Shown here in pieces: positions 6,932-8,555 of a stretch of DNA of 8,555 bases (position 1 is the first letter of the stretch; each line of letters begins with the position of its first letter). The notes under the pieces are model-generated. The model did no database searches. It saw nothing but the letters and a program-made list of their open reading frames with translations, and was not told the DNA's origin. Location: assembly GCA_943368475.1 (NCBI GenBank), contig CALRLF020000121.1, positions 1 to 8,555 on the forward strand. Direction: 5' to 3'. The position numbers were made by a program, and so were the translations under genes. The DNA is from UBA1930 sp943368475 (GTDB taxonomy: Bacteria; Bacteroidota; Bacteroidia; Chitinophagales; Chitinophagaceae).

Positions 6932-7363
6932 TTATTGGCATTTTGAGCAGATGCCTTCAATGATAAGGCTGTATTTATTTATTTGTTTTTCTATTTCTGT
7001 TCCAATAGTTATATAAACAGGTTCTAAAACTAACTCAGTCTTTTGGCAGGTAGAGCAAACAAAATATGCACTTTTGTTTGTTCTATCAATCGCCAAATTA
7101 TTGTTAGCTGCTGCCAAGATGTATTTTGCATTGCCTTTTGTATTTGGAACAATTTCAACAAGACCTTTTTTTACAAAATATCTTAATGCTCTATGAACTG
7201 AAATTCGATCTAATAATTTTTCTGAATTTTTTGTAATCAATGAAACTGATAGAGCTGTTTTGCTTTCAATTAGAAATTTATATACAGCAATCCTATTTTT
7301 AGTTAAATGAACTTTATGTTCTTTTAACTTTAAAATTAGTTTTTGTTCTATTAGTCCATACAT
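6932..7363 (-). CDS. Fur-superfamily (Zur-like) transcriptional regulator with a degenerate regulatory metal site
   Basis: A 143-residue Fur-family DNA-binding protein. The N-terminal winged helix (about 1-82) has the family LTKNRIAVYKFL segment (20-31) and recognition helix region DRISVHRALRYFVKKGLV (52-69). The C-terminal dimerisation domain has both pairs of the structural zinc site, Cys103/Cys106 (CSTC) and Cys139/Cys142 (CSKC). From memory of E. coli Zur, the region around NAKYILAAA and TNKSAYFVC aligns with the segments holding regulatory ligands His77, Cys88 and His96, but here those positions are Glu70, Ala and Asn96. The only His residues are 16, 19 and 57, all in the N-terminal half. 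It may therefore not sense metal in the usual way. It lies inside the metal-uptake gene set, between lipoprotein and His/Cys genes, and probably controls it. Family assignment is firm; target metal is inferred. Confidence 0.85.
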   Translation of the reverse strand: MYGLIEQKLILKLKEHKVHLTKNRIAVYKFLIESKTALSVSLITKNSEKLLDRISVHRALRYFVKKGLVEIVPNTKGNAKYILAAANNNLAIDRTNKSAYFVCSTCQKTELVLEPVYITIGTEIEKQINKYSLIIEGICSKCQ

Positions 7364-7380
7364 GGCATAGATTTTTAAAT

Positions 7381-7405
7381 AGGGGAGAAATCAAATTTCT
7401 CCCCT
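7381..7405. terminator. Strong perfect hairpin between the lipoprotein and Fur-like genes
   Basis: AGGGGAGAAAT (7381-7391), a 3-nt loop, then ATTTCTCCCCT (7395-7405): an 11-bp perfect stem with four consecutive G-C pairs near the base. It begins 9 nt after the lipoprotein stop codon on the minus strand and ends 17 nt before the ATG of the Fur-like gene. The sequence after it on the minus strand is ATTTAAAAATC, a weak U tract, so it may be a leaky terminator or an mRNA 3'-end stabiliser that lowers expression of the downstream genes relative to receptor and lipoprotein. The structure is seen; the effect is inferred. Confidence 0.6.
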
Positions 7406-7414
7406 GTGCTATTA

Positions 7415-7981
7415 TTATTGAATTTTGGTATTGAATTCTACTTCTATGTCGGTTCCTGATTTTGTACTATTCACTAAATCTGCAGTTGCCTTACCTGGAG
7501 GATTTCCTGGATAATGTCTGAGTGTTATTTTTATTTTTGAACTTGCCGCAGCTCCGGTTGTCCATGTACTAGTGGTTCCTAATGGAACATTATCTGAATC
7601 ATTATTTAAACCGGAAACAGTTATATTGCTACCTGAGGTTGGTTCATAATAAAAACGATGAGCATCAGCTTCTGATACTATTTCAGTTGTAATATCTTCT
7701 GCAGGAGTTTTTGTTTCATTTAATAATTGAAGAGATACGTTGTAAGTTTTGGAAGGGGCAAGTACAATTTGATCTTGCACTGGTGCGGTTCCACCTGGAC
7801 CATCTGCATCCTTGTATTGATAGGTTAAGGTTGTGCCACCGCCAACTGGAACAAATGTAATTTTCATTGTTGTTATCACTTCTTCCTGATTTGTTTCTTC
7901 TACTACATTTTTTTTACATGATGTGATTAGCATACTTGCTATTGTAATTCCAAGTGCCATTTTCTTAATCTTTGATTTCAT
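7415..7981 (-). CDS. Secreted lipoprotein of the receptor-associated family often annotated as type 1 periplasmic binding fold superfamily
   Basis: A 188-residue lipoprotein. It has a Lys-rich N-terminus, a hydrophobic segment (9-19) and a lipobox LITSC with acylated Cys22, followed by an acidic linker rich in Glu (28-34). The mature part is a beta-rich domain with several blocks I recognise from Flavobacteriia proteins encoded next to ZnuD-like TonB receptors: GGGTTLTYQYKDADG (47-61), LNETKTPAEDIT (87-98), a short ADAHRFYY segment (His108) and KITLRHYPG (His156). Family function is unproven; the location suggests a receptor partner that captures or hands over the metal or its carrier. It is 41 nt downstream of the receptor gene and followed by a strong hairpin. 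It is anchored in the outer membrane, possibly surface exposed, but I see no clear consensus surface-export signal after the Cys. Lipoprotein status is very sure; the family is recalled from memory. Confidence 0.8.
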   Translation of the reverse strand: MKSKIKKMALGITIASMLITSCKKNVVEETNQEEVITTMKITFVPVGGGTTLTYQYKDADGPGGTAPVQDQIVLAPSKTYNVSLQLLNETKTPAEDITTEIVSEADAHRFYYEPTSGSNITVSGLNNDSDNVPLGTTSTWTTGAAASSKIKITLRHYPGNPPGKATADLVNSTKSGTDIEVEFNTKIQ

Positions 7982-8022
7982 TTTTTTTGTTTTAAAAGTT
8001 AATAAGTGGTTTTTATTTTGGT

Positions 8023-8555
8023 TTATAATTGAAATTTTAATTTCATACCAATATTTCTACCAATTTCATCGGTGAAATAACGCATGCTATTTAAATAGTC
8101 TCTATATGCTGTATTTAAAACATTTCGAATCCCAATACTAATAGTAATGGGCTTGTTGGTAATAGATAGGGTAGTTGAAAAATTTAAATTTATTAATGTA
8201 TAAGACGGAGGAGGTTCTTTATAGTCTTGTTTGCCATTAAGATCAGCTGGAACATTTTTTTGTTCCATTACATTTAAAATTTCTGAACTTATATATGTAT
8301 TGATTAATTTCTTAGTGTTTTTTAGATTTATTACAAATTCATTATTAATTCTGTTAGCTGGCATTCTTATTAACCAGTCATCTATTTTTTTATTTTTTGC
8401 AACTAAGTATGAAAATTTAGATATCCATTCAAAGTTTGAAAACGGTTTAAATGAAGATGATATATCTATTCCACTAAGTTGAGCATCTGTTTGTTGGTAT
8501 TTTAGTAATGGAAACGCTCCTGCTATTGACAGTACAGGACTATCTGGAATTGGTT
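8023..8555 (-). CDS. TonB-dependent outer-membrane receptor, C-terminal part (ZnuD-like; cut by the window edge)
   Basis: The frame is open from the right edge through about 177 codons to TAA at 8023-8025. An internal ATG at 8362-8364 is not the real start, because the frame continues upstream with good receptor sequence. Visible are the strands of a 22-stranded beta barrel: PLLKYQQTDAQLSGIDIS, FEWISKFSYLVAKN, a DDWLIRMPANRINNEF block, SYTLINLNFS, ISIGIRNVLNTAYRDYLNSM and the final DEIGRNIGMKLKFQL ending in a hydrophobic residue followed by Leu. The IRNVLNTAYRDYL and DEIGRNI motifs resemble ZnuD-type receptors of Flavobacteriia, linked to zinc uptake. Such receptors import substrates across the outer membrane using TonB energy. 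The plug domain and signal peptide lie outside the window. It is the first visible gene of the leftward set, 41 nt before the lipoprotein gene. Confidence 0.88.
   Translation of the reverse strand, partial: PIPDSPVLSIAGAFPLLKYQQTDAQLSGIDISSSFKPFSNFEWISKFSYLVAKNKKIDDWLIRMPANRINNEFVINLKNTKKLINTYISSEILNVMEQKNVPADLNGKQDYKEPPPSYTLINLNFSTTLSITNKPITISIGIRNVLNTAYRDYLNSMRYFTDEIGRNIGMKLKFQL

Noticed and set aside
8023..8364. A stand-alone 113-residue protein starting at the ATG at 8364
   Set aside because: The frame stays open to the window edge and the upstream residues are typical TonB-receptor barrel sequence, so the ATG is internal.

Overview
The window is AT-rich DNA from a member of the Bacteroidota. 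Three things point there: a TonB-dependent receptor next to its own lipoprotein, a YcxB-like gene, and starts without strong Shine-Dalgarno sequences. The gene styles would suit a Chitinophagales or Sphingobacteriales relative, but the sequence alone does not settle the family.

Layout. At the left edge are the last 14 codons of a plus-strand gene, followed by a plus-strand YcxB-like membrane protein (81-566). A probable bidirectional terminator (550-588) and a 145-nt convergent gap come next. Everything from 712 to the right edge lies on the minus strand and reads leftwards. In order of transcription it is: the C-terminus of a TonB-dependent receptor (cut by the window edge), a secreted lipoprotein, a Fur/Zur-family regulator, a small His/Cys protein, an ABC ATPase, two DUF3526-type ABC-2 permeases, and a full-length COG0523 GTPase of the ZigA/YciC type. 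The gaps are 41, 51, 75, 59, 11, 1 and 125 nt, so most or all of this is probably one operon. Two clear inverted repeats lie within it, each just after a stop codon.

How the genes may work together. The receptor and lipoprotein look like the zinc-associated outer-membrane pair seen in other Bacteroidota. A Fur-superfamily regulator and a ZigA-type metallochaperone GTPase at opposite ends of the set are classic zinc-limitation genes. Between them is an inner-membrane ABC system of the NosFY/DUF3526 kind instead of the usual ZnuABC importer. The whole is best read as a candidate metal (probably zinc) acquisition or homeostasis locus with an unusual inner-membrane module.

Three oddities stand out. 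The second permease runs in frame into what looks like a complete lipoprotein (signal helix, lipobox, about 250-residue domain), giving a 744-residue fusion. The Fur-like protein keeps its structural Cys4 zinc site but appears to have lost most regulatory metal ligands. The His/Cys protein starts with TTG. No RNA genes, CRISPR arrays, insertion sequences or phage genes were seen, and no stretch over 300 nt lacks a gene.
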